Positions 1 through 6,997 are shown, counted from the stretch's first letter. The stretch is 7,560 bases of DNA from Synechococcaceae bacterium WB4_1_0192 (GCA_009926195.1 RFPK01000092.1:1-7560); one strand, 5' to 3'. The notes: a model not told the origin generated them from the letters alone. Program-made: numbers and translations.

Positions 1-132
1 GCACCCAGTGCCGGTAGGCCTTGTAGCCGCCGCTGAGCAGCAGCTCCGGCAGCGTCGCCTGGCTGGCGGGCACGCTCGAGCTGCCGGTGCTGCTGCTCAG
101 CGGCGGCTACAAGGCCTACCGGCACTGGGTGC
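1..132. repeat. Long fold-back inverted repeat at the window edge
   Basis: Bases 1-44 are the exact reverse complement of 89-132. After one mismatched pair (T45 against T88) the pairing resumes for 8 bp: 46-53 (CCGGCAGC) with 80-87 (GCTGCCGG). This gives 53-bp arms with one mismatch around a 26-nt loop (54-79). The right arm is normal mnmH coding sequence for LLLSGGYKAYRHWV. The left arm encodes the same peptide on the - strand and puts stop codons at 15-17 and 24-26 into the mnmH frame. An intact gene would not contain its own inverted copy, so the left arm is best read as a fold-back join (amplification, library or assembly chimera, or a contig end) primed at the 8-bp inverted microhomology. 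A real inversion-duplication is possible but less likely. The repeat itself is certain; its cause is inferred. Confidence 0.9.
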
Positions 133-812
133 TGGAGCTGCTGGAGCAACCCTGGCCGATCCACCTGCTGGGCGGCCGCACCGGCAGCGGCAAGACCGAC
201 CTGCTGCTCGCCCTGCAGCAGCGCGGCGTCGGCGTGATCGATCTCGAGGGGCTGGCCCACCACCGCGGCAGCAGCTTCGGCAACCTCGGCCTGCCGCCCC
301 AGCCCAGCACCGAGCACTACGAAAACCGGATCGCCGCCAGCCTGGACGGCCTGCGCCAGGCCGAGCAGATCTGGGTGGAGGCGGAGAGCGCCCAGGTGGG
401 GCGCTGCCGCATCCCGGCTGGGATCTGGCGGCAGATGCAGGCGGCGCCGCTGCTGGAGGTGCAGCGCCCGCTGGAGGAGCGGCTGCGCCTGTTGGTGGAG
501 GTCTACGGCGTGCAGGACCGCGCTGAGCTGGCCGAGGCCACCCGTCGGATCAGCCGGCGGCTGGGCCCACAGCGCACGGAGGCGGCCCTCGCGGCGATCG
601 AGGTGGGCGATTGGAGCGGCGCCTGCCGGCAGATGCTCGACTACTACGACCGCTGCTACGACCATGAGCTGGAGCGACACGGCAAGGACCAGCCGCAGCG
701 GACCAGGGCCATCGATCTCGGGGAGATGGGGGTGGCGGCGGCGGCAGAGGCGCTGATCAGCAGCGGCAGGGTGCGCCGCGTTGTCAGCGACCCAACCGAC
801 AGCGCTGCCTAG
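45..812 (+). CDS. mnmH: tRNA 2-selenouridine/geranyl-2-thiouridine synthase, 5'-truncated
   Basis: This is the C-terminal two-thirds of MnmH/SelU. The family converts 2-thiouridine at the wobble position of some tRNAs to 2-selenouridine, via a geranylated intermediate, using a rhodanese domain followed by a P-loop domain. The visible part begins S-G-S-V-A-W-L, the segment that follows the rhodanese active-site loop, and continues through GGYKAYRHW. A Walker A motif GRTGSGKT lies at nt 174-197, followed by DLEGLAHHRGSSFGN, a family signature. About 255 codons are present against roughly 350-370 in the family, so about 100 N-terminal residues, including the catalytic cysteine loop, are missing. 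The in-frame GTG at 87 is internal, not a true start. The coding frame is continuous from 45; upstream sequence is the inverted copy. The TAG stop is 23 nt before psb28. The truncation looks artefactual rather than a natural pseudogene, because the rest of the frame is intact. Confidence 0.87.
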   Translation, partial: SGSVAWLAGTLELPVLLLSGGYKAYRHWVLELLEQPWPIHLLGGRTGSGKTDLLLALQQRGVGVIDLEGLAHHRGSSFGNLGLPPQPSTEHYENRIAASLDGLRQAEQIWVEAESAQVGRCRIPAGIWRQMQAAPLLEVQRPLEERLRLLVEVYGVQDRAELAEATRRISRRLGPQRTEAALAAIEVGDWSGACRQMLDYYDRCYDHELERHGKDQPQRTRAIDLGEMGVAAAAEALISSGRVRRVVSDPTDSAA

Positions 813-835
813 GATCTGGTTTTCAGGGGCACGCG

Positions 836-1207
836 ATGGCCGCCATTCAGTTCTTCCGCGGTATCGACGAGCCGGTGGTCCCTGACATCCGCATGACCCG
901 CTCGCGCGATGGCCGCACCGGCCAGGCGATCTTCGTGTTCGATCAGCCCCAGGCCCTGGCACCCGAAACCATGGGTGACATCGCCGGCATGTTCATGATC
1001 GACGAGGAGGGCCAACTGGTCACCCGCGAGGTGAACGCCAAGTTCGTGAACGGCAAGCCGGCGGCCCTGGAGGCCACCTACACCTGGAAGACCCCCGAGG
1101 ATTTCGAGCGTTTCATGCGCTTCGCCCAGCGCTACGCCGAAGCCAACGACCTGGGCTTCGCTGAGAAGGGCGGTGGCGCTGACGCCGCCAGCGAAGCCGA
1201 CGGCTGA
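836..1207 (+). CDS. psb28: Photosystem II assembly protein Psb28
   Basis: A 123-residue soluble protein recognised as Psb28 (formerly PsbW/Psb13-like) by its N-terminal IQFFRGIDEPVVPDIRMTRS, the central GMFMIDEEG (51-59) with LVTREVNAKFVNGKP (61-75), and the YTWKTPEDFERFMRFAQRYA segment (82-101). In the known family it binds the cytoplasmic face of PSII intermediates near CP47 and cytochrome b559 and protects them during assembly and repair. The ATG at 836 has AGGGG at 825-829, a reasonable ribosome-binding site 6 nt upstream. There is no signal peptide or membrane helix, as expected. The last 13 or so residues (KGGGADAASEADG) are a low-complexity tail beyond the conserved fold; this stretch also holds the GTG start of the next gene in another frame. 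The gene sits in a tight + strand cluster after mnmH and probably shares its transcript. Confidence 0.95.
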   Translation: MAAIQFFRGIDEPVVPDIRMTRSRDGRTGQAIFVFDQPQALAPETMGDIAGMFMIDEEGQLVTREVNAKFVNGKPAALEATYTWKTPEDFERFMRFAQRYAEANDLGFAEKGGGADAASEADG

Positions 1208-2276
1208 GCCCTTGAAATTCAGCCAGTGGCTGGGGCTGATTGCCACAGCAGCGGCTGCGCTGCTGCTGTGGCAGCTGCGTGCGGTACTGATCGAGCTGTT
1301 CGCCGCCGTGGTTCTGGCGATGGCCCTCTGCACCCTGGTGGGGGTGGTACGGCAGCGCCTCCGGTGCAGCCGGCCCCTGGCCCTGATCCTGAGCCTGGTG
1401 GGCCTGGTGCTGCTGTTCACCGTGCTGGTGGCAGCGGTGGTGCCGCCCTTCCTGCACCAGTTCCAGGAGCTGCTGCGCCAGCTGCCGGCCGCGGCGGAAC
1501 TGGCCCTGCAGTTGCTGCGCCAGGGGCTCGACCTCAGCAGCCGGATGCTCTACGGCCGCGAAGCGCTGCAATGGCTGCAGCAGTCGTGGCAGATGCCGGG
1601 CAGTGGTGGCGGTCTGGCCGGCGGACTCGGATCCAGCCTGATGCGGCTGCTCGGCCTGGCTGGCAACCTTGGCAGCGGCCTGGTGCAGGTCCTGTTCGTG
1701 CTCGCGGTGAGCGTGATGATCACCGTCCAGCCCGTCGCCTACCGCGAAGTGGCCATCCTGCTGGCCCCGTCCTTCTACAGGCGCCGCCTGCGCCAGGTGC
1801 TGCTGCAGTGCGGCGAAGCCCTGAGCAGCTGGATGGAGGGCGTGCTGCTCAGTTCCCTCTGCGTGGCGCTGCTGGCGGGGGTGGGCCTATCGCTGCTGGG
1901 GGTGAAGCTGGTGGTGGCGAATGCCCTGCTGGCCGGCCTGCTCAACATCATTCCCAACATCGGCCCCAGCCTCAGCACAGTCTTTCCGATGTCGGTGGCG
2001 CTGCTCGATTCTCCCTGGAAATCCCTGGCGGTGCTGGGGCTCTACGTGGTTGTGCAGCAGCTTGAGAGCTTCCTGATCACCCCCTCGGTGATGCATCACC
2101 AGGTGAAGCTGCTGCCGGGGCTCACCCTCACGGCCCAACTGCTGTTCACAATCCTGTTCGGCCCCCTGGGCCTGCTGCTGGCTCTGCCCCTGGCGGTCTG
2201 CCTGCAGGTGCTGGTCCGCGAACTGCTGATCCACGACATCCTTGACCCCTGGCGCCGCCAGCGACTCGCGCCATGA
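1173..2276 (+). CDS. AI-2E-family (PF01594-type) permease, first copy
   Basis: A 367-residue polytopic membrane protein of the AI-2E transporter family. Hydrophobic helices lie near residues 18-34, 36-58, 68-92, 162-188 and 222-245, with more to about 350. A soluble stretch (about 93-158) lies between the third and fourth helices, as in the family. Signatures visible are IIPNIGP (259-265) and QQLESFLITPSVM (295-307). Substrates of such proteins vary (AI-2 export in E. coli TqsA; Na+/H+ exchange in some members), so none is assigned. The chosen GTG start overlaps psb28 by 35 nt and has a purine-rich GAGAAGGG just upstream (1163-1170), though the spacing is short. A TTG at 1212, after the psb28 stop, would remove 13 residues (AI-2E helices untouched) and cannot be excluded. 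The TGA overlaps the next ATG (ATGA), indicating translational coupling. Confidence 0.9.
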   Translation: MALTPPAKPTAEPLKFSQWLGLIATAAAALLLWQLRAVLIELFAAVVLAMALCTLVGVVRQRLRCSRPLALILSLVGLVLLFTVLVAAVVPPFLHQFQELLRQLPAAAELALQLLRQGLDLSSRMLYGREALQWLQQSWQMPGSGGGLAGGLGSSLMRLLGLAGNLGSGLVQVLFVLAVSVMITVQPVAYREVAILLAPSFYRRRLRQVLLQCGEALSSWMEGVLLSSLCVALLAGVGLSLLGVKLVVANALLAGLLNIIPNIGPSLSTVFPMSVALLDSPWKSLAVLGLYVVVQQLESFLITPSVMHHQVKLLPGLTLTAQLLFTILFGPLGLLLALPLAVCLQVLVRELLIHDILDPWRRQRLAP

Positions 2277-3277
2277 ACGCCCGCAACCTGCTGCTGCTGC
2301 TGGCGTCGGTGATCCTGGCGCTGCTGCTCTGGGAACTGCGCTGGGTGATGCTGGTGCTGTTCGGCGCCGTGGTGCTGGCGGTTGCGCTCGATGTACCCGT
2401 CAGCTGGTTGCGGCGGCTGATCAAGCCGCTCAACCGACCGACGGCCCTGCTGATCGTGCTGGCGCTGCTGGCGGTGGGCGGCCTGCGACTGGCCGATCTG
2501 CTGGTGCCCGAACTGGTGGACCAGGTCCAGCAGCTGACCCAGCTGGTGCCGGCGTTGATCGCCCGGATCAGCCAGCTGCTGGGGGGCGTGGCGATGCTCA
2601 ACAGCCTGGAGGAGCAGCTGATGGCCTTCGCCACCTGGGACAAGCTGCAGCCGCTGGGGATGCAGTTGCTGGGCTTCGCCGGCGGTGCTGCCAACGGCAC
2701 GATCCAGCTGCTGCTGCTGGTGCTGCTGGCGCTGCTGCTGGTGCTCGACCCGCGCAGCCATCAGGGCCTGGTGCTGTCGCTCACACCAGCGCGGCACCGA
2801 CCGCTGGTTCGCGTCCTGCTCGGCGAATGCCGCCAGGCCCTGGGCGGCTGGCTGGCTGGCATGACCATCTCCGCCATCACCGTCTTCCTGCTCACCTGGG
2901 CAGGGCTGTTTCTGTTGCACGTGCCCCTGGCCCTGCTCAGCGCCCTGGTCTGCGGACTGCTGACGTTCATTCCCACGATCGGGCCCACCCTGGCCACGTT
3001 GCTCCCCCTGGCGGTGGCACTGCTCCTCTCGCCGAGCCTGGCGCTGCAGGTGCTGGTGCTGCGCCTGGTCCTGCAGAACATCGAGGCGTTCCTGGTGACG
3101 CCGATCCTGCTCAGCCGAACCGTCAACCTGCTGCCCACGGTGGCGCTGATGTCCCAGTTGTGCCTTGGGGTTCTGCTAGGCCTGCCGGGTGTCCTGCTGG
3201 CCCTTCCCCTGGTGGTGGTGCTGCAGGTGCTCTGTCAACGGGTGCTCGTGGAGCAGGTGATGGACCGCTGGACCTGA
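2273..3277 (+). CDS. AI-2E-family (PF01594-type) permease, second copy
   Basis: A 334-residue paralogue of the preceding protein with the same architecture: two N-terminal helices (about 5-22 and 24-42), a third at about 57-78, a soluble linker to about 140, then C-terminal helices with FIPTIGP (232-238) and QNIEAFLVTP (268-277). The N-termini of both copies share the pattern LLLWxLRxVxxxLFxAVVLAxAL, which supports a tandem duplication, although the remainder has diverged considerably. It starts at an ATG overlapping the upstream stop by 4 nt, so it is probably made with its neighbour and the two may work as a pair; that last point is inference. The polypeptide is short at the N-terminus compared with copy one. 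The gene ends 24 nt from the convergent small-membrane-protein gene. Very high CTG leucine-codon content explains the CTG-repeat look of the DNA. Confidence 0.92.
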   Translation: MNARNLLLLLASVILALLLWELRWVMLVLFGAVVLAVALDVPVSWLRRLIKPLNRPTALLIVLALLAVGGLRLADLLVPELVDQVQQLTQLVPALIARISQLLGGVAMLNSLEEQLMAFATWDKLQPLGMQLLGFAGGAANGTIQLLLLVLLALLLVLDPRSHQGLVLSLTPARHRPLVRVLLGECRQALGGWLAGMTISAITVFLLTWAGLFLLHVPLALLSALVCGLLTFIPTIGPTLATLLPLAVALLLSPSLALQVLVLRLVLQNIEAFLVTPILLSRTVNLLPTVALMSQLCLGVLLGLPGVLLALPLVVVLQVLCQRVLVEQVMDRWT

Positions 3278-3301
3278 TCGATGAGCCGCTGGCGCCGATG
3301 A
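3278..3301. other. Convergent intergenic gap
   Basis: A 24-nt spacer separates the stop codons of the two converging transcription units. No strong stem with a following T-run is present on either strand. The best structure is a weak 6-bp stem, CTGGCG (3289-3294) with CGCCAG (3318-3323), around a 23-nt loop that reaches into the small - strand gene. Termination here is either factor-dependent or the transcripts overlap. Confidence 0.5.
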
Positions 3302-3517
3302 TCAATCGCGATAACGACGCCAGAGCGAAGGGGTCAGCAGCAGCACCAGCACCGCCAGCGGATGCTGCACGGGGATCAGGCTGAAGCTGGTCCAGGTGAA
3401 GTGATCCAGCAGCAACTGGATCTCGATGCGCAGATCGATCAGAGCCAGGGCGCAGAGCACCACGGCCGGCCAGGCAATCCCGCGGCTGCGGCTGCGGCGC
3501 TGCGCGGGATTGGTCAT
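3302..3517 (-). CDS. Small two-helix membrane protein downstream of secF
   Basis: A 71-residue protein I do not recognise by family. The N-terminus is strongly basic (MTNPAQRRSRSRG), followed by a hydrophobic segment (about 14-27, WPAVVLCALALI), an amphipathic stretch DLRIEIQLLLDHF (28-40), a second hydrophobic segment (about 47-63) and a basic end WRRYR. The charge pattern predicts both termini in the cytoplasm, with two membrane passes. The ATG lies 4 nt after the secF stop, the kind of spacing seen in translationally coupled genes, and no Shine-Dalgarno is visible. Position as the last gene of a pdhB-secD-secF unit suggests a link to the translocon or simply co-transcription. It is not obviously YajC or SecG, since sequence hallmarks of neither are visible. 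Coding status is supported by the tight packing and coherent hydrophobicity; the function is unknown. Confidence 0.75.
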   Translation of the reverse strand: MTNPAQRRSRSRGIAWPAVVLCALALIDLRIEIQLLLDHFTWTSFSLIPVQHPLAVLVLLLTPSLWRRYRD

Positions 3518-3521
3518 GGTG

Positions 3522-4499
3522 TCAGCGGCGTGAGAACAGGGGCAGCAGCGTTGGCGCCACGCCGATGCTCGACCAGCTGCCGACGGCGATGCCGATCGCG
3601 AGGGCCACCGCGAACCAGTACAGGGTGCTGCCGCCGAAGAAGATCAACCCCACCAGTGGCAGCAGGGTTGTGAGGGAGGTGTACAGCGAACGCGTGAGGG
3701 TGGCATCCACGGCCACATCCACCTGCTCGCTGACCGGCAGGCCACTGAGGGCGGTCTTCTGCTCGCGGATGCGGTCGAACACCACAACCGTGTCGGTGAC
3801 GGAGTAGCCGGCCACCGTGATCAGCGACACGGCGAACAGGGAATCCACCTCGATGCCGGCGATCAAGCCCAGCCAGGCGAACACCCCGCAGGTGATCAGC
3901 ACGTCGTGGCCAAGGCAGACCAGCGCCAGGGCCGCAAAGACGCGGTCGTAGCGGAAGGTGATGTAGGCGGCGATGGCCGCAAAGCTCACCAGCAGCGAAA
4001 TCAGGCTGCCCTTGAGCAGCTGATCACCCAGGGTCGGTCCGATCGTGTTCACCGACGTGGCGGTCGGATTGAGGGCACCGGCTTCGGCTTCCACCGCACG
4101 GATCACGGCGGCGGCCTGCTCGGGCTTGAGATCCGGCAGGCGCAGCACCAGCGAACGCCCTTGATCGAGCACCTGCACAGCGGTGCCGGCCAGATTCGGG
4201 GGGGCCTCACCGGCCTGCTCGGGCAGCCGGAGTGCGGCGATACGCCGTTGCACCTGGCTGGCATCCAGGCGTCCGCAGACACCATCGCAACGACGCTCCA
4301 GCTGGATCTGGGTACCGCCGGTGAAATCGAGGCCGGGACGCAATGGCGCTCCGATGGCCGGGTTGAGCCAGCAGAGCACCAGGCCAACCACGCTCAGGGC
4401 ACAGGCCAGGCCCGAGCCCCACCAGGCCAGACGGCGGTAGCGGCTGATGCGGAAGCGGGGTGAGGGCAGCGGAGTGGCGGCAGGCGCGGTGGTGGTCAT
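3522..4499 (-). CDS. secF: Protein translocase subunit SecF
   Basis: A 325-residue inner/thylakoid-membrane subunit of SecDF, which uses the proton-motive force to help pull proteins through SecYEG. TM1 is at about 25-46, followed by the LDFTGGT motif (57-63), a periplasmic/lumenal domain to about 155, then five helices from about 160 on. GYSVTDTVVVFDRIRE (231-246) carries the conserved TM4 aspartate (D236, equivalent to the proton-pathway D213 of E. coli SecF). The frame stays open upstream to an ATG at 4577, but that would overlap secD by 65 nt and add a proline-rich, uncharacteristic leader; the ATG at 4499, giving MTTTAPAATP, is preferred and lies 13 nt after the secD stop. No Shine-Dalgarno is seen; instead CCTCC stands 3 nt before the start. 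Length and motifs are normal. Confidence 0.94.
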   Translation of the reverse strand: MTTTAPAATPLPSPRFRISRYRRLAWWGSGLACALSVVGLVLCWLNPAIGAPLRPGLDFTGGTQIQLERRCDGVCGRLDASQVQRRIAALRLPEQAGEAPPNLAGTAVQVLDQGRSLVLRLPDLKPEQAAAVIRAVEAEAGALNPTATSVNTIGPTLGDQLLKGSLISLLVSFAAIAAYITFRYDRVFAALALVCLGHDVLITCGVFAWLGLIAGIEVDSLFAVSLITVAGYSVTDTVVVFDRIREQKTALSGLPVSEQVDVAVDATLTRSLYTSLTTLLPLVGLIFFGGSTLYWFAVALAIGIAVGSWSSIGVAPTLLPLFSRR

Positions 4500-4512
4500 G
4501 CGGGAGGAATGA

Positions 4513-6012
4513 TCAGGACGCGCTGGCGGGCAGCTGGGCGGCCGGCAGGAAGTAGGTGGGGCGGCGCAGGGCCGCATAGCTCATCAGCAGCCGCAACAGC
4601 GTGCGGGTGCAGGTAAGCGCCGTGAACAGACTGAGCAGCAGACCGATCGCCAGGGTCACTGCAAACCCCTTGACCAGACCGGTGCCGAGTGCGAACAGGG
4701 CCACACAGCTGATCAGACCGGTGACGTGGCCATCAAGAATCGAGGAGAACGCCAGCGAGAAGCCCGTATCGATCGAACGGATCAGGGTGTTGCCGGCCCG
4801 CAGCTCCTCCTTGACCCGCTCGAAGATCAGCACGTTGGCATCGACCGCCATGCCGATCGAGAGGATGAAACCGGCAATCCCCGGCAGGGAGAGAGTGACG
4901 GGAATCAGGCTGTAGATCGCCAGGTTGAACAGGGCATAGAGGCTGAGCGCCAGCACGGAGACCAGGCCGGGCAGCCGGTAGACCACCACCATGAACACCG
5001 CCACCAGGGCCAGTCCGGAGAGGGCCGCCAGCAGGCTGGAGCGGATGTTCTCAGCCCCCAGCGAGGGGCCGACGGTGCGCACTTCGATCAACTTCACCGG
5101 TAGGGGCAGCGAACCGCCCCGCAGCTGAACCTCCAGGTCCCGGGCCTCCTCGGCGCTGAAATTACCGGTGATGCTGGCGCCGCCACCGGTGATGCCGGCC
5201 GGCTTGAATTCAGGGCCCACGCTGGCCTCGCTGATCGAGCGTCCATCGAGCACGATCCCGAGCAGGCGTCGGGTGCCGGCGATGCCCTGGGTGAGCTCGG
5301 CGAACTTCCTGCCGCCCTCACTGTTGAAGGAGAGGGTCACGTCCCAGGCCTTACCGGTCTGCTGCTGCTGACGGCCGGCACCGGTGAGGTCGCGGCCGGT
5401 GAGCGTGGCGGGCTCATAGAGCGCCACGATCTTGGTGTTCACGGCCCCAAGCAACAGCTCCAGCTGATCGCTCTCGCTGCTGCCGGGCGGCACCTCCACC
5501 CCAAGCTGCTGGAGGCTGCGGGCCAAGTCCTCGGCCTCGATCTCCACCTGCGGCGCTGCAGGCTCACCGCTTGCGGTGGCAGCGGCCTTGGCCCGGCTCT
5601 GGTTGAGCACGGCCTGCACCTGCCGCTTGAGCTTGAGCAGCCCGGTCATCTCCTGCTCGGTTCCGGGTTTCTGGGCGCGGAACTCCAGCAGGGCGGTTGT
5701 ACCGAGCACCTTGGCAGCCCGGCTTGGATCCTGCTCACCGGGCAGCTGGAGCACCAGCTGATCGTCGCCCACGGTCTGCAGAGTGGACTCCGCCACACCC
5801 AGGCCGTTGATCCGGCGGTCGAGCACGTCTTTGACGGCCTCGAGCTGCTCCTTGCCCACCGTCTTGATGCTGCCGGCGGGCATCACCTGCAGGGTCAGCT
5901 GGCTGCCGCCGCGCAGGTCAAGCCCCAGCTGCAGCGGTAGCAGCACCAGCGCCGCCACCGACGCGATCGCCAGGAAGGCGATGACCGGAACGGCCCAGAG
6001 TTGGCGTGCCAT
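4513..6012 (-). CDS. secD: Protein translocase subunit SecD
   Basis: A 499-residue partner of SecF. TM1 is at about 7-26, immediately followed by LGLDLRGGSQ (29-38), the SecD D1 signature. The large extracytoplasmic P1 region runs to about 320 and includes DRRINGLGVAES (65-76) and the segment VTLSFNSEGGRKFAELTQ (225-242). Five C-terminal helices begin near 325 and contain GMAVDANVLIFERVKEE (387-403), with D391 matching the functional TM4 aspartate of E. coli SecD (D519). The region around 140-160 (AKAAATASGEPAAP) is a low-complexity insert within P1, a likely flexible loop. The ATG sits 1 nt after the pdhB stop (TGA-G-ATG), so its translation probably depends on ribosomes finishing pdhB. The C-terminal 20 residues are alanine- and proline-rich and poorly conserved in type. 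Confidence 0.96.
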   Translation of the reverse strand: MARQLWAVPVIAFLAIASVAALVLLPLQLGLDLRGGSQLTLQVMPAGSIKTVGKEQLEAVKDVLDRRINGLGVAESTLQTVGDDQLVLQLPGEQDPSRAAKVLGTTALLEFRAQKPGTEQEMTGLLKLKRQVQAVLNQSRAKAAATASGEPAAPQVEIEAEDLARSLQQLGVEVPPGSSESDQLELLLGAVNTKIVALYEPATLTGRDLTGAGRQQQQTGKAWDVTLSFNSEGGRKFAELTQGIAGTRRLLGIVLDGRSISEASVGPEFKPAGITGGGASITGNFSAEEARDLEVQLRGGSLPLPVKLIEVRTVGPSLGAENIRSSLLAALSGLALVAVFMVVVYRLPGLVSVLALSLYALFNLAIYSLIPVTLSLPGIAGFILSIGMAVDANVLIFERVKEELRAGNTLIRSIDTGFSLAFSSILDGHVTGLISCVALFALGTGLVKGFAVTLAIGLLLSLFTALTCTRTLLRLLMSYAALRRPTYFLPAAQLPASAS

Positions 6013-6013
6013 C

Positions 6014-6997
6014 TCAGACCTGACCGGCCTTGAGAGCCTTGGCCGCCTCGACGATCTGGTGAGGCTGAATGATCGTCAGGTTCTCCAGGGTGCCGTTGTA
6101 AGGCGTGGGGATGTCCTGGGAGGACAGGCGCACCGGGCGGGCGTCGAGGTCGTCGAAGCACTGCTCGGTGATCAGGGCCATCAGTTCGGCGCCGATGCCA
6201 CCGGTCTTCATGCACTCCTCCACGATCAGCACCTTGTGGGTCTTGCGGATCGAGCGGCTGATGGTGGCCATGTCGAACGGCTTGAGGCTGATCAGATCGA
6301 TCAGCTCCACGCTCACGCCCTCCTTCTCCAGCTGCTCCACCGCCTTGAGGCAGTGGTGGCGCATGCGTGAGTAGGTGAGGATCGTGACATCGCTGCCCTC
6401 CTTGACCAGATCCGCCTGGTCCAGGGCGCAGGTGTAGTCACCCTCGGGGATGTCCTCGGAGAGGTTGTAGAGCAGCACGTGCTCGAAGAAGAGCACCGGA
6501 TTGTTATCGCGGATCGCAGCCTTCATCAGGCCCTTGGCATTGGTGGGGGTGCTCACCGCCACGATCTTGATGCCGGGCACGGCGTGGAAGTAGGCCTCCA
6601 GGCGCTGGCTGTGCTCGGCGCCGAGCTGGCGACCCACGCCACCGGGACCCCGCACCACGGTGGGAATCGTGAAGTTGCCGCCGCTGGTGTAGCGCAGCAT
6701 CCCCATGTTGTTGGAGATCTGATTGAAGGCCAGCAGCAGGAAGCCCATGTTCATGCCCTCCACGATCGGCCGCAGGCCGGTCATGGCGGCGCCTACGGCC
6801 ATGCCCGTGAAGGCGTTCTCGGCGATCGGCGTATCGAGCACGCGCAGCTCGCCGTACTTCTCGTAGAGGTCCTTGGTGACCTTGTAGGAGCCGCCGTACT
6901 GGCCCACGTCCTCGCCCATCACGCAGACGTGGGGATCGCGGGCCATCTCCTCGTCGATGGCCTCGCGCAGGGCATTGAACAGAAGCGTTTCTGCCAC
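6014..6997 (-). CDS. pdhB: Pyruvate dehydrogenase E1 component, beta subunit
   Basis: A 327-residue transketolase-fold subunit that, with E1 alpha (not in this window), decarboxylates pyruvate using thiamine diphosphate to feed acetyl-CoA synthesis. Visible signatures: MGEDVGQYGG (27-36), TPIAENAFTGMAVGAAMTG (56-74) with the conserved glutamate (E60) that activates the cofactor, RGPGGVGRQLGAEHSQ (116-131), and the C-terminal transketolase domain with ELIDLISLKPFD (231-242) and VEEC (259-262). Length matches cyanobacterial and plastid PdhB. The start is GTG at 6997, giving MAETLLFNAL; no upstream in-frame start fits better. No Shine-Dalgarno is present, and CCTCC lies 3 nt before the start. 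Two small GC hairpins precede it. It heads the tightly spaced pdhB-secD-secF-71-aa-protein series. Confidence 0.97.
   Translation of the reverse strand: MAETLLFNALREAIDEEMARDPHVCVMGEDVGQYGGSYKVTKDLYEKYGELRVLDTPIAENAFTGMAVGAAMTGLRPIVEGMNMGFLLLAFNQISNNMGMLRYTSGGNFTIPTVVRGPGGVGRQLGAEHSQRLEAYFHAVPGIKIVAVSTPTNAKGLMKAAIRDNNPVLFFEHVLLYNLSEDIPEGDYTCALDQADLVKEGSDVTILTYSRMRHHCLKAVEQLEKEGVSVELIDLISLKPFDMATISRSIRKTHKVLIVEECMKTGGIGAELMALITEQCFDDLDARPVRLSSQDIPTPYNGTLENLTIIQPHQIVEAAKALKAGQV

Noticed and set aside
809..1571. - strand frames of 203 and 152 codons over psb28 and the first permease
   Set aside because: Both are antisense to well-supported genes and consist of Arg/Gln/Ser-rich or Gln-rich sequence typical of shadows.
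2285..2740. CTG-triplet runs (for example 2288-2302 and 2707-2740) resembling trinucleotide repeats
   Set aside because: They are strings of the preferred Leu codon within transmembrane helices, interrupted by GTG and GCG codons; no separate repeat element is needed.
2096..2920. 274-codon - strand frame rich in Gln and His opposite the permeases
   Set aside because: The composition is the antisense of Leu (CTG) codons; no domain or plausible start context is visible.
3289..3323. Possible bidirectional terminator CTGGCG...CGCCAG at the convergent junction
   Set aside because: Only 6 bp with a 23-nt loop and no T-run on either side; too weak to call.
2242..3384. 380-codon + strand open frame across the second permease gene, longer than that gene itself
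   Set aside because: Its translation is Ala/Gly/Pro/Arg-rich with no hydrophobic helices or motifs, whereas the 334-aa frame has clear AI-2E signatures. Long shadows are expected at this GC content.
4500..4577. Upstream ATG at 4577 for secF, giving 26 extra residues
   Set aside because: The extension is Pro/Cys/Ser-rich, unlike SecF N-termini, and overlaps secD by 65 nt; the ATG at 4499 fits the family and the spacing.
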